Positions 24,654-33,105 of a DNA stretch of 64,000 nt are shown here, piece after piece. The stretch is from Oscillospiraceae bacterium (GTDB taxonomy: Bacteria; Bacillota; Clostridia; Oscillospirales; Ruminococcaceae): the NCBI GenBank assembly GCA_015067145.1, contig SVNA01000005.1:1-64000 (forward strand), in the 5' to 3' direction. The notes below the pieces were generated by a model. The model did no database searches and was not told the DNA's origin. It was given only the letters and a program-made list of their open reading frames with translations. Positions within the stretch are counted from its first letter, which is position 1, and each line of letters starts with the position of its first letter. Made by a program: the position numbers and the translations under genes.

Positions 24654-25226
24654 ATGGAAACTAAAAATATAATGATTGTTGGCGTAGGCGGCCAGGGCAG
24701 CCTGCTGGCTTCCAAACTGCTTGGCAGACTGTTGCTGACACGGGGCTATGATGTAAAGGTGTCGGAGGTACACGGCATGAGCCAGCGTGGCGGCAGCGTT
24801 GTAACCTATGTGCGTTTCGGCGACAGGGTATACTCCCCTGTTATCGACAAAGGTGAGGCGGATTTTATCGTGGCTTTTGAACTTCTGGAGGCTGCACGCT
24901 GGACAGAATATCTCAAACCAAACGGAAAAATTATTGTAAACACACAGCAGATAAACCCGATGCCTGTAATTTCCGGCAGGGCAGAGTATCCGCAGCAGCT
25001 TGCAGAGAAAATGCAGCAGGCAGGTGCAGACACCGATGCTTTTGATGCTTTGTCACTTGCAATGCAGGCAGGCAGCACAAAGGCGGTAAACCTTGTACTT
25101 ATGGGCCGTATGTCAAAGTATTTTGACTTTACCGAAGAAGAATGGCTGGCAGCTATCGAAGAAAGCGTGCCGCCAAAATTCCAGCAGCTTAATAAAACTG
25201 CGTTTTCTCTGGGCAGAAATCAGTAG
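24654..25226 (+). CDS. iorB: Indolepyruvate:ferredoxin oxidoreductase beta subunit
   Basis: The 190-aa gamma-domain subunit of the 2-oxoacid:ferredoxin oxidoreductase. The conserved loop VGVGGQGSLLASKLLG is at the N-terminus, followed by EVHGMSQRGGSVVTYVRFG, both typical of IorB. It pairs with iorA at 2 bp spacing and would act in the cytoplasm with ferredoxin as electron partner. Confidence 0.92.
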   Translation: METKNIMIVGVGGQGSLLASKLLGRLLLTRGYDVKVSEVHGMSQRGGSVVTYVRFGDRVYSPVIDKGEADFIVAFELLEAARWTEYLKPNGKIIVNTQQINPMPVISGRAEYPQQLAEKMQQAGADTDAFDALSLAMQAGSTKAVNLVLMGRMSKYFDFTEEEWLAAIEESVPPKFQQLNKTAFSLGRNQ

Positions 25227-25276
25227 TTTTGAAATATAAAAAATTTGCAGAAAATTTGTAAAAGGAGAAAAATGTT

Positions 25277-26575
25277 ATGGCAAAGTATTATCAGCAAGAA
25301 ATCGAAACGATGCCATATCCGCAGCTGAGAGAGCTGCAGAATGACCGCTTCATGAAACAAATCAGACACGTGTGGGAGGATGTACCTTACTACCGTCAGA
25401 AGATGATTGACCACGGTGTAACACTCGATGACATCAAAAGCATCGATGACCTGCACAAACTGCCTTTTTTGACAAAAGCAGACCTGAGAGAAGCATATCC
25501 TTACGGCTTAAAGGGCAAGCCTCTCAGCGAATGTGTGCGCATTCAGTCCACATCCGGCACAACAGGCAAACGTGTGGTGGCTTTCTACACCCAGCACGAC
25601 GTTGATTTGTGGGAAGACTGCTGTGCCCGTGCAATTATGGCGGCAGGCGGCACAAATGAGGATGTGTGTCAGGTGGCATACGGCTACGGCCTGTTCACAG
25701 GCGGCCCGGGCCTCAACGGCGGCAGCCACAGGGTAGGCTGTCTCACACTGCCGATGTCTTCGGGCAACACAGACAGACAGATTCAGTTTATGACCGACCT
25801 TGGTGCAACAATTCTCTGCTGCACACCTTCCTATGCGGCATATCTTGCAGAATCCATTCAGGAAAAAGGTATGCGTGACCAGATTAAGCTCAAGGCAGGC
25901 ATCTTCGGTGCAGAGGCATGGAGCGAAGATATGCGTCATGATATCGAAAACAAACTGGGTATCAAGGCTTATGATATCTACGGCCTTACCGAAACCAGCG
26001 GTCCCGGTGTAGCTTTTGAATGTGAAGAGCAGCGCGGCATGCACATCAACGAGGACCACTTTATCGCCGAAATTATCGACCCTGACACTGGTGAGGTACT
26101 GCCTGAGGGCAGCAAGGGCGAACTGGTGTTCACAGCCATTACAAAAGAGGCTTTCCCTCTTATGCGTTACCGCACACGTGACATCTGTGTGCTCAGCCGT
26201 GAAAAATGCTCCTGCGGCAGAACCCATGTGCGTATGAGCAAACCTATGGGCCGCAGCGACGATATGCTTATCATCCGCGGTGTAAACGTGTTCCCGTCAC
26301 AGATAGAAACTGTGCTTATGCAGCAGGGCTACAGTGCAAACTACCAGATTGTGGTTGACCGTGTAAACAACACCGACACATTTGAAGTGCTGGTAGAGAT
26401 GAACCCTGATATGTTCAGCGACTCCCTTGCAAAAATCCACGAAAGAGAAAAGAAAGTTGTGGAAGCAATGCGTTCCATGCTGGGCATCTCGCCAAAGGTT
26501 AAGCTTGTTGCACCAAAATCCATCGCCCGCAGCGAAGGCAAGGCTGTGCGTGTAGTGGACAAACGCAAAATATAA
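25277..26575 (+). CDS. paaK: Phenylacetate-CoA ligase PaaK
   Basis: A 432-aa AMP-forming ligase that activates phenylacetate (and often indole- or hydroxyphenyl-acetate) to the CoA thioester. Family signatures are STSGTTGKR, DIYGLTETSGPG, YRTRDI, the CSCGRTH zinc-like segment and GVNVFPSQIE. It starts at 25277 after AAGGAG. It is placed between iorB and an ACT gene in the Phe T-box operon. Since the operon responds to phenylalanine shortage, I infer that it feeds phenylacetyl-CoA to IorAB for reductive carboxylation. Confidence 0.92.
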   Translation: MAKYYQQEIETMPYPQLRELQNDRFMKQIRHVWEDVPYYRQKMIDHGVTLDDIKSIDDLHKLPFLTKADLREAYPYGLKGKPLSECVRIQSTSGTTGKRVVAFYTQHDVDLWEDCCARAIMAAGGTNEDVCQVAYGYGLFTGGPGLNGGSHRVGCLTLPMSSGNTDRQIQFMTDLGATILCCTPSYAAYLAESIQEKGMRDQIKLKAGIFGAEAWSEDMRHDIENKLGIKAYDIYGLTETSGPGVAFECEEQRGMHINEDHFIAEIIDPDTGEVLPEGSKGELVFTAITKEAFPLMRYRTRDICVLSREKCSCGRTHVRMSKPMGRSDDMLIIRGVNVFPSQIETVLMQQGYSANYQIVVDRVNNTDTFEVLVEMNPDMFSDSLAKIHEREKKVVEAMRSMLGISPKVKLVAPKSIARSEGKAVRVVDKRKI

Positions 26576-26595
26576 CGACACAAAGGAGAAAGACT

Positions 26596-27027
26596 ATGAA
26601 TATACATCAGATTTCTGTTTTTCTGGAAAACCGTGCAGGTCAGCTGTCTGAACTGACAAATCTGCTGGCAGATGCCAATATTGATATCCGTGCCATCTCT
26701 ATTGCCGAGACAACCGACTACGGCCTTGTGCGTATGATTGTGGACAACAGCAAAAAGGCAAGCGACACTTTGCTTTCTCACGGAAATGTACTTTCCATGA
26801 CACCTGTACTGGCTGTGGAGGTACCTGACCGCCCTGCAGGGCTGGCAGAGCTGCTCAAAGTGTTTGAAGAATACAATATAAACATTGAATATATGTACTC
26901 CCTTTTCACACACCGCGAGGGTATGGCATATATGGTTATCAAGGTTTCTGACGAAAGTGCAGTGCTCGGAGTTGCCGAAAAAGGCCTTATCACACTTGCA
27001 GATGCGAAATTTCTCGGCCTTGAATAG
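26596..27027 (+). CDS. Tandem ACT-domain protein
   Basis: A 143-aa protein made of two ACT domains in tandem (IHQISVFLENRAGQLSELTN at the start, VEVPDRPAGLAELLKVFEE in the second half). ACT domains bind amino acids. Proteins of this kind commonly sit behind paaK and ior genes in anaerobes. Here it is the last gene of the T-box operon and likely senses phenylalanine or a related amino acid to control the enzymes. No catalytic domain is present. Confidence 0.85.
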   Translation: MNIHQISVFLENRAGQLSELTNLLADANIDIRAISIAETTDYGLVRMIVDNSKKASDTLLSHGNVLSMTPVLAVEVPDRPAGLAELLKVFEEYNINIEYMYSLFTHREGMAYMVIKVSDESAVLGVAEKGLITLADAKFLGLE

Positions 27028-27080
27028 ACTGTAAGGAAAAGGCAATCTGCCAGAGCATTATCCCGATAAAAAGCACAAAT

Positions 27081-27121
27081 ACCCACCGCAACACTTTCCT
27101 GTGTTGCGGTGGGTAAATTTC
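27081..27121. terminator. Terminator of the arylacetate operon
   Basis: ACCCACCGCAACAC and GTGTTGCGGTGGGT form a 14-bp perfect stem. The downstream T run is short, but the stem is very strong. Confidence 0.8.
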
Positions 27122-27184
27122 TGTTGCTTTAACGAAAAATAAATCCCGGGTTATACTGGGGGAATAAAAATCTTCAGATAAAAG

Positions 27185-27378
27185 AAACCTCCTTTTGGTA
27201 GGATGTATGTAGGTTTGCCAACCGCATACAGCCAAAAGGAGATTTACAAATGAAAGACATAAATAGTTTATCACATTCAAAATTGAGATGCCGGTACCAC
27301 ATAGCTTTTGCCCCAAAATATCGCAGACAAGAAGTGTACGGAAAGATAAAAGCAGATACAGGAAATACATTGAGAAGC
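27185..27378 (+). mobile_element. Truncated IS200/IS605-type element: left-end hairpin and start of tnpA
   Basis: The typical IS200 left end is present: a long hairpin (arms CCTCCTTTTGG 27188-27198 and CCAAAAGGAG 27232-27241) that masks the ribosome site. The transposase start follows at 27250 (MKDINSLSHSKLRCRYHIAF, then APKYRRQEVYGKIKAD). Homology stops near residue 40, where a base appears lost, so the HUH domain, catalytic Tyr and right end are missing. The remnant abuts the 3' end of the neighbouring acetyltransferase gene. Confidence 0.8.
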
Positions 27379-27404
27379 TGTGACAATGTTTCGAAACATA
27401 GATT

Positions 27405-27944
27405 TTATTCGTTCAGCAGGGAAAATCTTATATGGTCCTCCCACACGCCGTTAACCTCGAGACAGCGTCTGGACAACCCCTCAGGCATAAAGTTCAGCTT
27501 TTCCATAACGCGGATGCTCTTTTTATTGCGGGGCATAACATAGCTTTCTATGCGGTGAAGCTGCAGAATATTCCAGGCGAAACCGATAACCTCTGCTACA
27601 GCCTCGGTGGCATAGCCTTTGCCCTGACAGTCAGCAGAGATTTTATAGGAGAGATAACAGCTTTTTACACTGCCGAAAAGAATGTTGGAGATGCATACCG
27701 TGCCGATGATGCGGTCATCGCCCTTTTCGCTTAGCCAGAAACGGAACTCCTGGCATTTCTGGCTGGCTTTGTCCTCTTCCTTTAAAATCTGCCGCATACC
27801 ATAGGCGGTGTAGTATTCCTTTGGCCTTCTTGGCTCGGTATCGGCAAGAGCGGTACGGTTTTCTGTGTTGAACTGTGCCACCTTTTCGGCAAGGCGGGGA
27901 TGGCTTAATGTGAGTACAAGACGTGGGGTGAACAAGCGGTACAA
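27405..27944 (-). CDS. GNAT acetyltransferase, RimJ/RimL type
   Basis: A 179-aa protein of the ribosomal-protein/antibiotic acetyltransferase type. It starts with the typical TPRLVLTLSH. It has GTVCISNI, SYKISADCQGKGYATEAVAE (acetyl-CoA loop), and HRIESYVMPRNKKSIRVMEKL near the end. The start codon is an unusual TTG at 27944, supported by AAGGAG eight bases upstream. The IS200 fragment lies immediately beyond its stop. Confidence 0.82.
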   Translation of the reverse strand: MYRLFTPRLVLTLSHPRLAEKVAQFNTENRTALADTEPRRPKEYYTAYGMRQILKEEDKASQKCQEFRFWLSEKGDDRIIGTVCISNILFGSVKSCYLSYKISADCQGKGYATEAVAEVIGFAWNILQLHRIESYVMPRNKKSIRVMEKLNFMPEGLSRRCLEVNGVWEDHIRFSLLNE

Positions 27945-28099
27945 AGCGGTGTCTCCTTGTGAATTTTTTCTTGCAAAAATACGGGTTTCATATTAATATT
28001 ATATATAACTATGATATAATGGCAGGGTGTTTATTTCAAGTGAAAAATGCTTGATTTAACGGCCATATTTCAAAAAATCAGTTATGGGGGATTGTACCG

Positions 28100-29188
28100 A
28101 TGTTTGCGCTTAAAGCACGAGCCGATAGAATCATAAAATTACTGGAACTTACAAAAACAGATGCCTGTGTGGTTAAAAGCTTTGAAAACCGCCGATATCT
28201 TACAGGCCTTGCCACAAGTGCAGGCATGGTAGTTATCACAAAAAAGGGCAACAGATATTTTGTTGTGGATGACAGATACGAAGAGATTGCCACAAAACAG
28301 CTGGTGCCACAGGGCTTTATTGTCCGCGGGCTGCTCAACTACGACAACTATGCCGAAATTATGTACGATATCGTACAGAGAGACCACGTTTCCGTTATGC
28401 TGCTGGAAAGCGACGGTATAAGCCATGAGGAATATGTAAAGTTTGAAAACAGCATGTACTCCAAGGTTATGCCGCTCAAAGCACAGCTTAACAAGATCAG
28501 GGCAATAAAGGACCTTGAGGAAGTGGAGAACATAAAAACCGCACAGCGTATCAGCGAAAAGGTTTTTGACGAAATACTGGAATACATCAAACCGGGCATG
28601 AGTGAAAAACAGGTGGAGGCAAAGATTGTGCATAGTCTGCTGGAAAACGGGTCTGATCTTGCAAAATTTCATATGTGCTGTGTATCGGGGCCGAACTCCA
28701 GCCTTATTCATGGTGCGGCAACCGACCGAATAATCGGAAAAGGCGACCCGCTGCTGCTGGATTTTGGTGCTATCTACAAGGGTTACCGCAGCTGTATGTC
28801 CCGTACAGTCTGCGTGGGTAAACCAAGCGAGGATTTTGAAAGAGCATACAACGCTGTAAAAACCGCATCTGTTCTGGGTGCAAAATATGTAAAAGCGGGT
28901 GCATCAGCACAGTCTGTTGACGAGGAAATCCGCGGTGTGCTGGAGGATATGGGTTACGGCGGCAACTTCCGCCACGCAGCAGGCCATGGCATAGGTCTTG
29001 ATTATATAGAGCTGCCTATTCTTGGCCACAAATCAAATGAAATTCTCAATGTGGGCAACCTTATGGTTGTGGAACCGGGTGTTTATATGAAAGGCGAGTA
29101 CGGCATCCGCATCGGCGATTTATACCATATCGGCGAAAATGGTACAGAGAATTTAACCCGTACTGCCAAGGATTTGATTATACTTTAA
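28100..29188 (+). CDS. M24 (Xaa-Pro aminopeptidase-like) protein lacking two metal ligands
   Basis: A 362-aa two-domain protein with an N-terminal creatinase-like domain and a C-terminal pita-bread domain. Of the five expected metal ligands, Asp 221 (LLLDFGA), His 296 (AGHGIGL) and Glu 325 (VVEPGVY) are kept. The second Asp is Cys 232 (GYRSCMSRT), and the last Glu is Gly 339 (GIRIGDLY). The usual His in GLxxHE is also absent (GLDYIEL). It therefore probably does not work as a normal dinuclear peptidase; a pseudoenzyme or a mononuclear/other activity is possible. Confidence 0.82.
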   Translation: MFALKARADRIIKLLELTKTDACVVKSFENRRYLTGLATSAGMVVITKKGNRYFVVDDRYEEIATKQLVPQGFIVRGLLNYDNYAEIMYDIVQRDHVSVMLLESDGISHEEYVKFENSMYSKVMPLKAQLNKIRAIKDLEEVENIKTAQRISEKVFDEILEYIKPGMSEKQVEAKIVHSLLENGSDLAKFHMCCVSGPNSSLIHGAATDRIIGKGDPLLLDFGAIYKGYRSCMSRTVCVGKPSEDFERAYNAVKTASVLGAKYVKAGASAQSVDEEIRGVLEDMGYGGNFRHAAGHGIGLDYIELPILGHKSNEILNVGNLMVVEPGVYMKGEYGIRIGDLYHIGENGTENLTRTAKDLIIL

Positions 29189-29197
29189 TATATGATA

Positions 29198-29248
29198 AAA
29201 TATTGCTGCAGAGACTGTTGTAAGATGCTGTTTCTGCAGTATTTTTTA
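29198..29248 (+). terminator. Terminator after the M24-like gene
   Basis: TGCTGCAGA and TCTGCAGTA arms in an A/T-flanked context, ending in T6. Confidence 0.65.
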
Positions 29249-29372
29249 TAAAAATTTAAAAATTCTACTGCAGGTAGAGTGATGAAACAGCCTGTGGGTG
29301 TGCTTTTAGAATATGATATGTTAAATTGAAACTGTAAACCAACGGCATTTTTAACGCAAAAAGGAGGCTCCT

Positions 29373-30608
29373 ATGGAAAATATGCAGATAATGGGGCTTG
29401 TAATAAAGGAAAAACGCAGGGAGCTTGATCTGACACAGAAAGAGCTGGCAGAAAAGCTGAATGTGTCGGACAAGGCGGTGTCAAAATGGGAACGCAGCGA
29501 AAGTCTGCCCGATGTAACGCTGATACCGCTGATTGCAGCAGCCCTTGGGGTGAGCATAGATTATCTCATGACGGGGAAAACCGCAGGGGACAGTGCAGAT
29601 AAAAGCGGAATTTCCTGGCAGGAAAAACAGGCGAGGGAAGCGGCGGTGAAAATTGCGGCGGAGACAGCACAGAGCAAAATAAACGTTATGTATACCATAT
29701 TTGTTTTTGTGCTGCTGGCAGCACTGGTGTGCTTCTGGTTTGTGGACAGTTTATTCGGAGGTTTTATACAGCTGACCAGATTTATATATGTACCGGTGGT
29801 GTATGTATTTATTGTTTTTGCCATGTATACAATATTTGCCGCAGCTGTGCGTACAAGACGCACAGCATTTAAAGCTACATACGGATATGATGTAAAGGGC
29901 GGCCTCAATGTGGTTATGGCGGTTGTGACTGCAGGGATAATTGTGCTGATGATATACACCTATTCATCCCCGGCTATGAGAAACGATGACGGTATAATAC
30001 GGCTGGTTCTCAGCAGGGTGAATTTCCCTGTAAGCGACAGGTATTCAATCCTTTACAGAGGAGGATACAAAGTTGCTGTATCGGCTGTGGTATACTTTGC
30101 GGCGGTTGCTTTGGCAACGGCTTTGGCAAAAAGGGATAACGCTGCAGGTAAAAACATGGTTACAGCCACTGCTCTGTGTACAGTTATGGCGGTGGTTCAT
30201 TATATATATGCTGTGGCACAGCAGGTGTATATATACTATAAAAAAGAGTTTATCTACACTGTATGGCTTAAAACCAGCCCCGTCCAAGAGATGCTGCACA
30301 CTGTAAAGACTGCAAATATTGTGTATACGGTTGTAATTGCAGCAGTTGCATTGGTTTTTACCATTATAATTGTAAAGGACAAAAAACAAAGAAAGGTTCA
30401 GCTGATTGCTGTGCTGGCTTTGGCGGCTTATCTTGGCGTATCTGCCTTTGGATTTATCGACACGGGCTACAGCGGCGAGGGAAGCTATTACGCACAGTTT
30501 GTCACAACAAGCATAACAACGGCATTTATGTTTATACCTGCCTGCCCGCATTTGGTTATGGCACTGAATGTACTGATACACTGCAGTGAAAAGAAAACAG
30601 AAATATAA
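29373..30608 (+). CDS. Membrane-attached XRE-family regulator
   Basis: A 411-aa protein. Residues 8-63 form a Cro/CI helix-turn-helix (LDLTQKELAEKLNVSDKAVS, KWERSESLPD). The rest has about seven hydrophobic segments (for example IFVFVLLAALVCFWFV), which anchor it in the membrane. Proteins of this layout are common in Firmicutes and are thought to sense envelope or membrane signals; no ligand is known. The ATG follows AAAGGAGG. It stands alone between two terminators. Confidence 0.82.
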   Translation: MENMQIMGLVIKEKRRELDLTQKELAEKLNVSDKAVSKWERSESLPDVTLIPLIAAALGVSIDYLMTGKTAGDSADKSGISWQEKQAREAAVKIAAETAQSKINVMYTIFVFVLLAALVCFWFVDSLFGGFIQLTRFIYVPVVYVFIVFAMYTIFAAAVRTRRTAFKATYGYDVKGGLNVVMAVVTAGIIVLMIYTYSSPAMRNDDGIIRLVLSRVNFPVSDRYSILYRGGYKVAVSAVVYFAAVALATALAKRDNAAGKNMVTATALCTVMAVVHYIYAVAQQVYIYYKKEFIYTVWLKTSPVQEMLHTVKTANIVYTVVIAAVALVFTIIIVKDKKQRKVQLIAVLALAAYLGVSAFGFIDTGYSGEGSYYAQFVTTSITTAFMFIPACPHLVMALNVLIHCSEKKTEI

Positions 30609-30620
30609 ATTACGAAATAA

Positions 30621-30657
30621 AAAACTCACGGAAATTCTCATATTCCGTGAGTTTTTG
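30621..30657. terminator. Bidirectional terminator
   Basis: AAAACTCACGGAA and TTCCGTGAGTTTTT, a 13-bp perfect stem between the convergent regulator and NERD genes. Confidence 0.88.
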
Positions 30658-30682
30658 TCATTTAATGATAACTGTAAGCTGA

Positions 30683-31315
30683 TTATTTAACAGTATATTT
30701 TGCAAGTGCAGCTTTCATAGCGTTGATATCTGCACCATTGTCCTTTGCGTATTTTTCGCCTGTCAGCTTTTCGTAGAGGTTATCCATTGTGTAAACCTCG
30801 CAGCGTTTGTCTGCGAAAACCTTTGTCTTTTTGCCTGCAAAAACGATAAAGCTGTCTGCCATACCGCATTTTGCCTTTTCTGCTGCGTAAAGGTCCTTGA
30901 AGAAACGCATACTGCCGTTAAGCTCTGTTACAGGGCTTTTAAAGTATGTTTTCTTGCCGCTTGCATCCACTGTGCACCAGTTTTCATCCTTGTAGCTGCC
31001 GTAAACTTCGCCGCCTGCATAGTTTGCTTTGATGGCGATTGTGCCGAAGAAGCCCAGGAGAATAGCATCGAATGTAAATTCTTCACCGCCGAAGGAAAGT
31101 GTTGTCTTGCCAAGAACTTCAAAACCTTTGAGGCCTGCAAACTTTTTAACTGTACGCATAAGGGCAGAGTTCATGGAACTTTCGCTTTCGTCTTTTTTCT
31201 TTGGCTTGATGGTGCCTGTCATAAGTGCGTAAACCACTGTTGCGATTATAATTGTCAGTGCAAAGAAGAAGATGTAAAATCCAAGTCCTGCGTCCATTGC
31301 TGCATTGTTTCCCAT
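30683..31315 (-). CDS. Membrane-anchored NERD-like protein
   Basis: A 210-aa protein with one N-terminal membrane helix (about residues 10-32), followed by a NERD-like core. The core reads EFTFDAILLGFFGTIAIKAN, then YAGGEVYGSYKDENW, with the D-x-hydrophobic and K/G-x-YG-x-W pattern of nuclease-related domains. The Asp and Lys positions are present, but the Glu of active nucleases is not clear, so activity is uncertain. It lies 22 bp downstream of apbE as the last gene of a minus-strand cluster. Confidence 0.6.
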   Translation of the reverse strand: MGNNAAMDAGLGFYIFFFALTIIIATVVYALMTGTIKPKKKDESESSMNSALMRTVKKFAGLKGFEVLGKTTLSFGGEEFTFDAILLGFFGTIAIKANYAGGEVYGSYKDENWCTVDASGKKTYFKSPVTELNGSMRFFKDLYAAEKAKCGMADSFIVFAGKKTKVFADKRCEVYTMDNLYEKLTGEKYAKDNGADINAMKAALAKYTVK

Positions 31316-31337
31316 AATATATATCTCCTTAAATTAA

Positions 31338-32435
31338 TTATTCGATAGGTGTGCTGCTGGTTATACCGCAGCTTTCAAGATAAGCTTTGAAGCCCTCTGT
31401 CATGCTTACGGTGCCGTCCTCTGTGACAAGGATACATTCAGCGTCGGGGATTTTGTTCATAAAGTCGATTGCTTCCTGTGGTTCCAGCATAAATATTGCA
31501 GTGGAAAGTGCGTCTGCAACACCGGAATCCTCACACAGAACAGTTACACCGTCGTAGGTGTTCTTTGGAAAAAGGGTTACAGGGTCGATAAGATGGTGAT
31601 ATCTGTTTTCCTTGTAAACAAAGAAACGCTGATATCCGCCGCTGCAAACCAGACTCTGGTTGCCGTAAAGGAACGCAAGGTCAAGGTTGCCGCCCACCAT
31701 CTGATAGTTGTCGTCCACAACAGGATTCTGTATGCCGATGCCCCAGCGGGTTCTGCCGTCCTGCGGACTGCCGTTCACCTTTACGTTGCCCCCTGCGGAG
31801 ATGGCAAAGTTCTGATATGTTTCGCTCAGTTCGTCGCAGATAAGCTCGGTTGCATAGCCTTTTGCCACAGCACCAAGGTCCAGGGAACATTCAGGGTCTG
31901 TGATGTATACTGTCATGTTTGCTTCGTCCAGAACGATATTGTCGATGGAGGTATGTGCGTTTGCTGCTTCCAGCTGTGCCATATCAGGCAGGTAAGGTTC
32001 ATTGAACTCGGCGTAGCTGCGTACATCGTGCCAGATTTTAAGCACGCTGCCCATGGCGACATTTACCTTTCCGTCTGTCTTTTTGTGCCAGTCGATACTG
32101 AACTTCACAAGGTCAAACAGCTCCTTTTCCACCAGTACAGGTGCGATGCCCGCATTGTCGTTGATGGTTTTGGCATTTACCATATCAGGGTAGCTGTTGT
32201 ATATGTCGAACAGCTTGTGGTAATAGCTGTATCTGTCCTGGGCGGTTTTCATAAAAGCATCGTACTGTGCATCGTTTTCGTGGTAGGAAACGATGGAGAT
32301 TATTGTGTCAAAGCTGTCCCAGATTGTGCCGTTATATTTCTGATATTTAGGTTTGGAACTGCATCCTGAAAAAAGTGATAATGTAAGCACAACAGCCAGC
32401 GCAAGGGTGAGTATGCGTTTTGTGTTATGTTTCAT
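31338..32435 (-). CDS. apbE: FAD:protein FMN transferase ApbE (lipoprotein)
   Basis: A 365-aa flavin transferase that attaches FMN to threonines of partner proteins such as Rnf/Nqr subunits. The signal peptide ends in a lipobox LFSGC (Cys 25), so it is anchored outside the membrane. Family signatures are the N-terminal TIWDSFDTIISI, SLDLGAVAKGYA, ISAGGNVKVNG, HHLIDP and ADALSTAIFML. No Rnf genes are in this window. It lies 1 bp behind trmB. Confidence 0.9.
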   Translation of the reverse strand: MKHNTKRILTLALAVVLTLSLFSGCSSKPKYQKYNGTIWDSFDTIISIVSYHENDAQYDAFMKTAQDRYSYYHKLFDIYNSYPDMVNAKTINDNAGIAPVLVEKELFDLVKFSIDWHKKTDGKVNVAMGSVLKIWHDVRSYAEFNEPYLPDMAQLEAANAHTSIDNIVLDEANMTVYITDPECSLDLGAVAKGYATELICDELSETYQNFAISAGGNVKVNGSPQDGRTRWGIGIQNPVVDDNYQMVGGNLDLAFLYGNQSLVCSGGYQRFFVYKENRYHHLIDPVTLFPKNTYDGVTVLCEDSGVADALSTAIFMLEPQEAIDFMNKIPDAECILVTEDGTVSMTEGFKAYLESCGITSSTPIE

Positions 32436-32436
32436 T

Positions 32437-33102
32437 TTATTCCTCCGTGTAAGTGGCGATAAGCCCTTTTATTTTTATGCCCTCGTCCATAAACATCTTT
32501 TCGTGTTCAGTGATAATATTGTCAGGCAGGCTGTTTTCTGTCATATCGTATGTTATGAAGTCAAGACGGAAACCGCATTCCTTAAAATAGTCCAGGCTTT
32601 CGGTGAAAAGCTCGTCATCGTCTGTCTTAAAGAAAATCTGGCCGCCTTTTTTAAGGAACTTCTTATAGTTTGTCAGCTGCTTTGTGTGGGTGAGACGGCG
32701 TTTTTTGTGCCGGTCCTTTGGCCACGGATTGCAGAAGTTGATGTATATGCGGCTGAAGATATCTTCCTCGCTGATGATAAGGGCGATACGCTCGATATCA
32801 AAGGTGCACATAAGGATGTTGGTTGTTGTGCGGTTTGCCATCATATATTCGTGCTGTACATTGCGGTTGGCATAGCCCAGCATATCGCTTTTGATGTCGA
32901 TTGCAAGATAGTTGATGTCAGGATTTTTAACCGCTTTTTTTGCAATGAATGTGCCGCGTCCGCAGCCCAGTTCAAGATGCATCTCCTGCTGTGGATTTGC
33001 AAAGGCGTCCTTCCATTTTCCGTAGCATTCGTGAGGATTGCGGATATATATGCTGCTGGCGTCCAGCTCCGGCTGTGCCCATGGTTTGTGACGTATTCTC
33101 AT
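32437..33102 (-). CDS. trmB: tRNA (guanine-N7-)-methyltransferase TrmB
   Basis: A 221-aa S-adenosylmethionine methyltransferase that forms m7G46 in tRNA. The SAM motif is LELGCGRGTFIAKKA, followed by YLAIDIKSDM, the family signature INFCNPWPKDRHKKRRL (catalytic region) and a FFKTDDDELF segment. Spacing is 3 bp to the flippase gene upstream and 1 bp to apbE downstream, so it is translated from a shared mRNA. Confidence 0.93.
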   Translation of the reverse strand: MRIRHKPWAQPELDASSIYIRNPHECYGKWKDAFANPQQEMHLELGCGRGTFIAKKAVKNPDINYLAIDIKSDMLGYANRNVQHEYMMANRTTTNILMCTFDIERIALIISEEDIFSRIYINFCNPWPKDRHKKRRLTHTKQLTNYKKFLKKGGQIFFKTDDDELFTESLDYFKECGFRLDFITYDMTENSLPDNIITEHEKMFMDEGIKIKGLIATYTEE

Positions 33103-33105
33103 AGA

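Noticed and set aside
27250..27543. 97-codon protein starting with the IS200 transposase N-terminus
   Set aside because: After about 40 residues the frame reads antisense into the GNAT gene, so it is a fusion of a transposase stump with unrelated DNA, not a protein.
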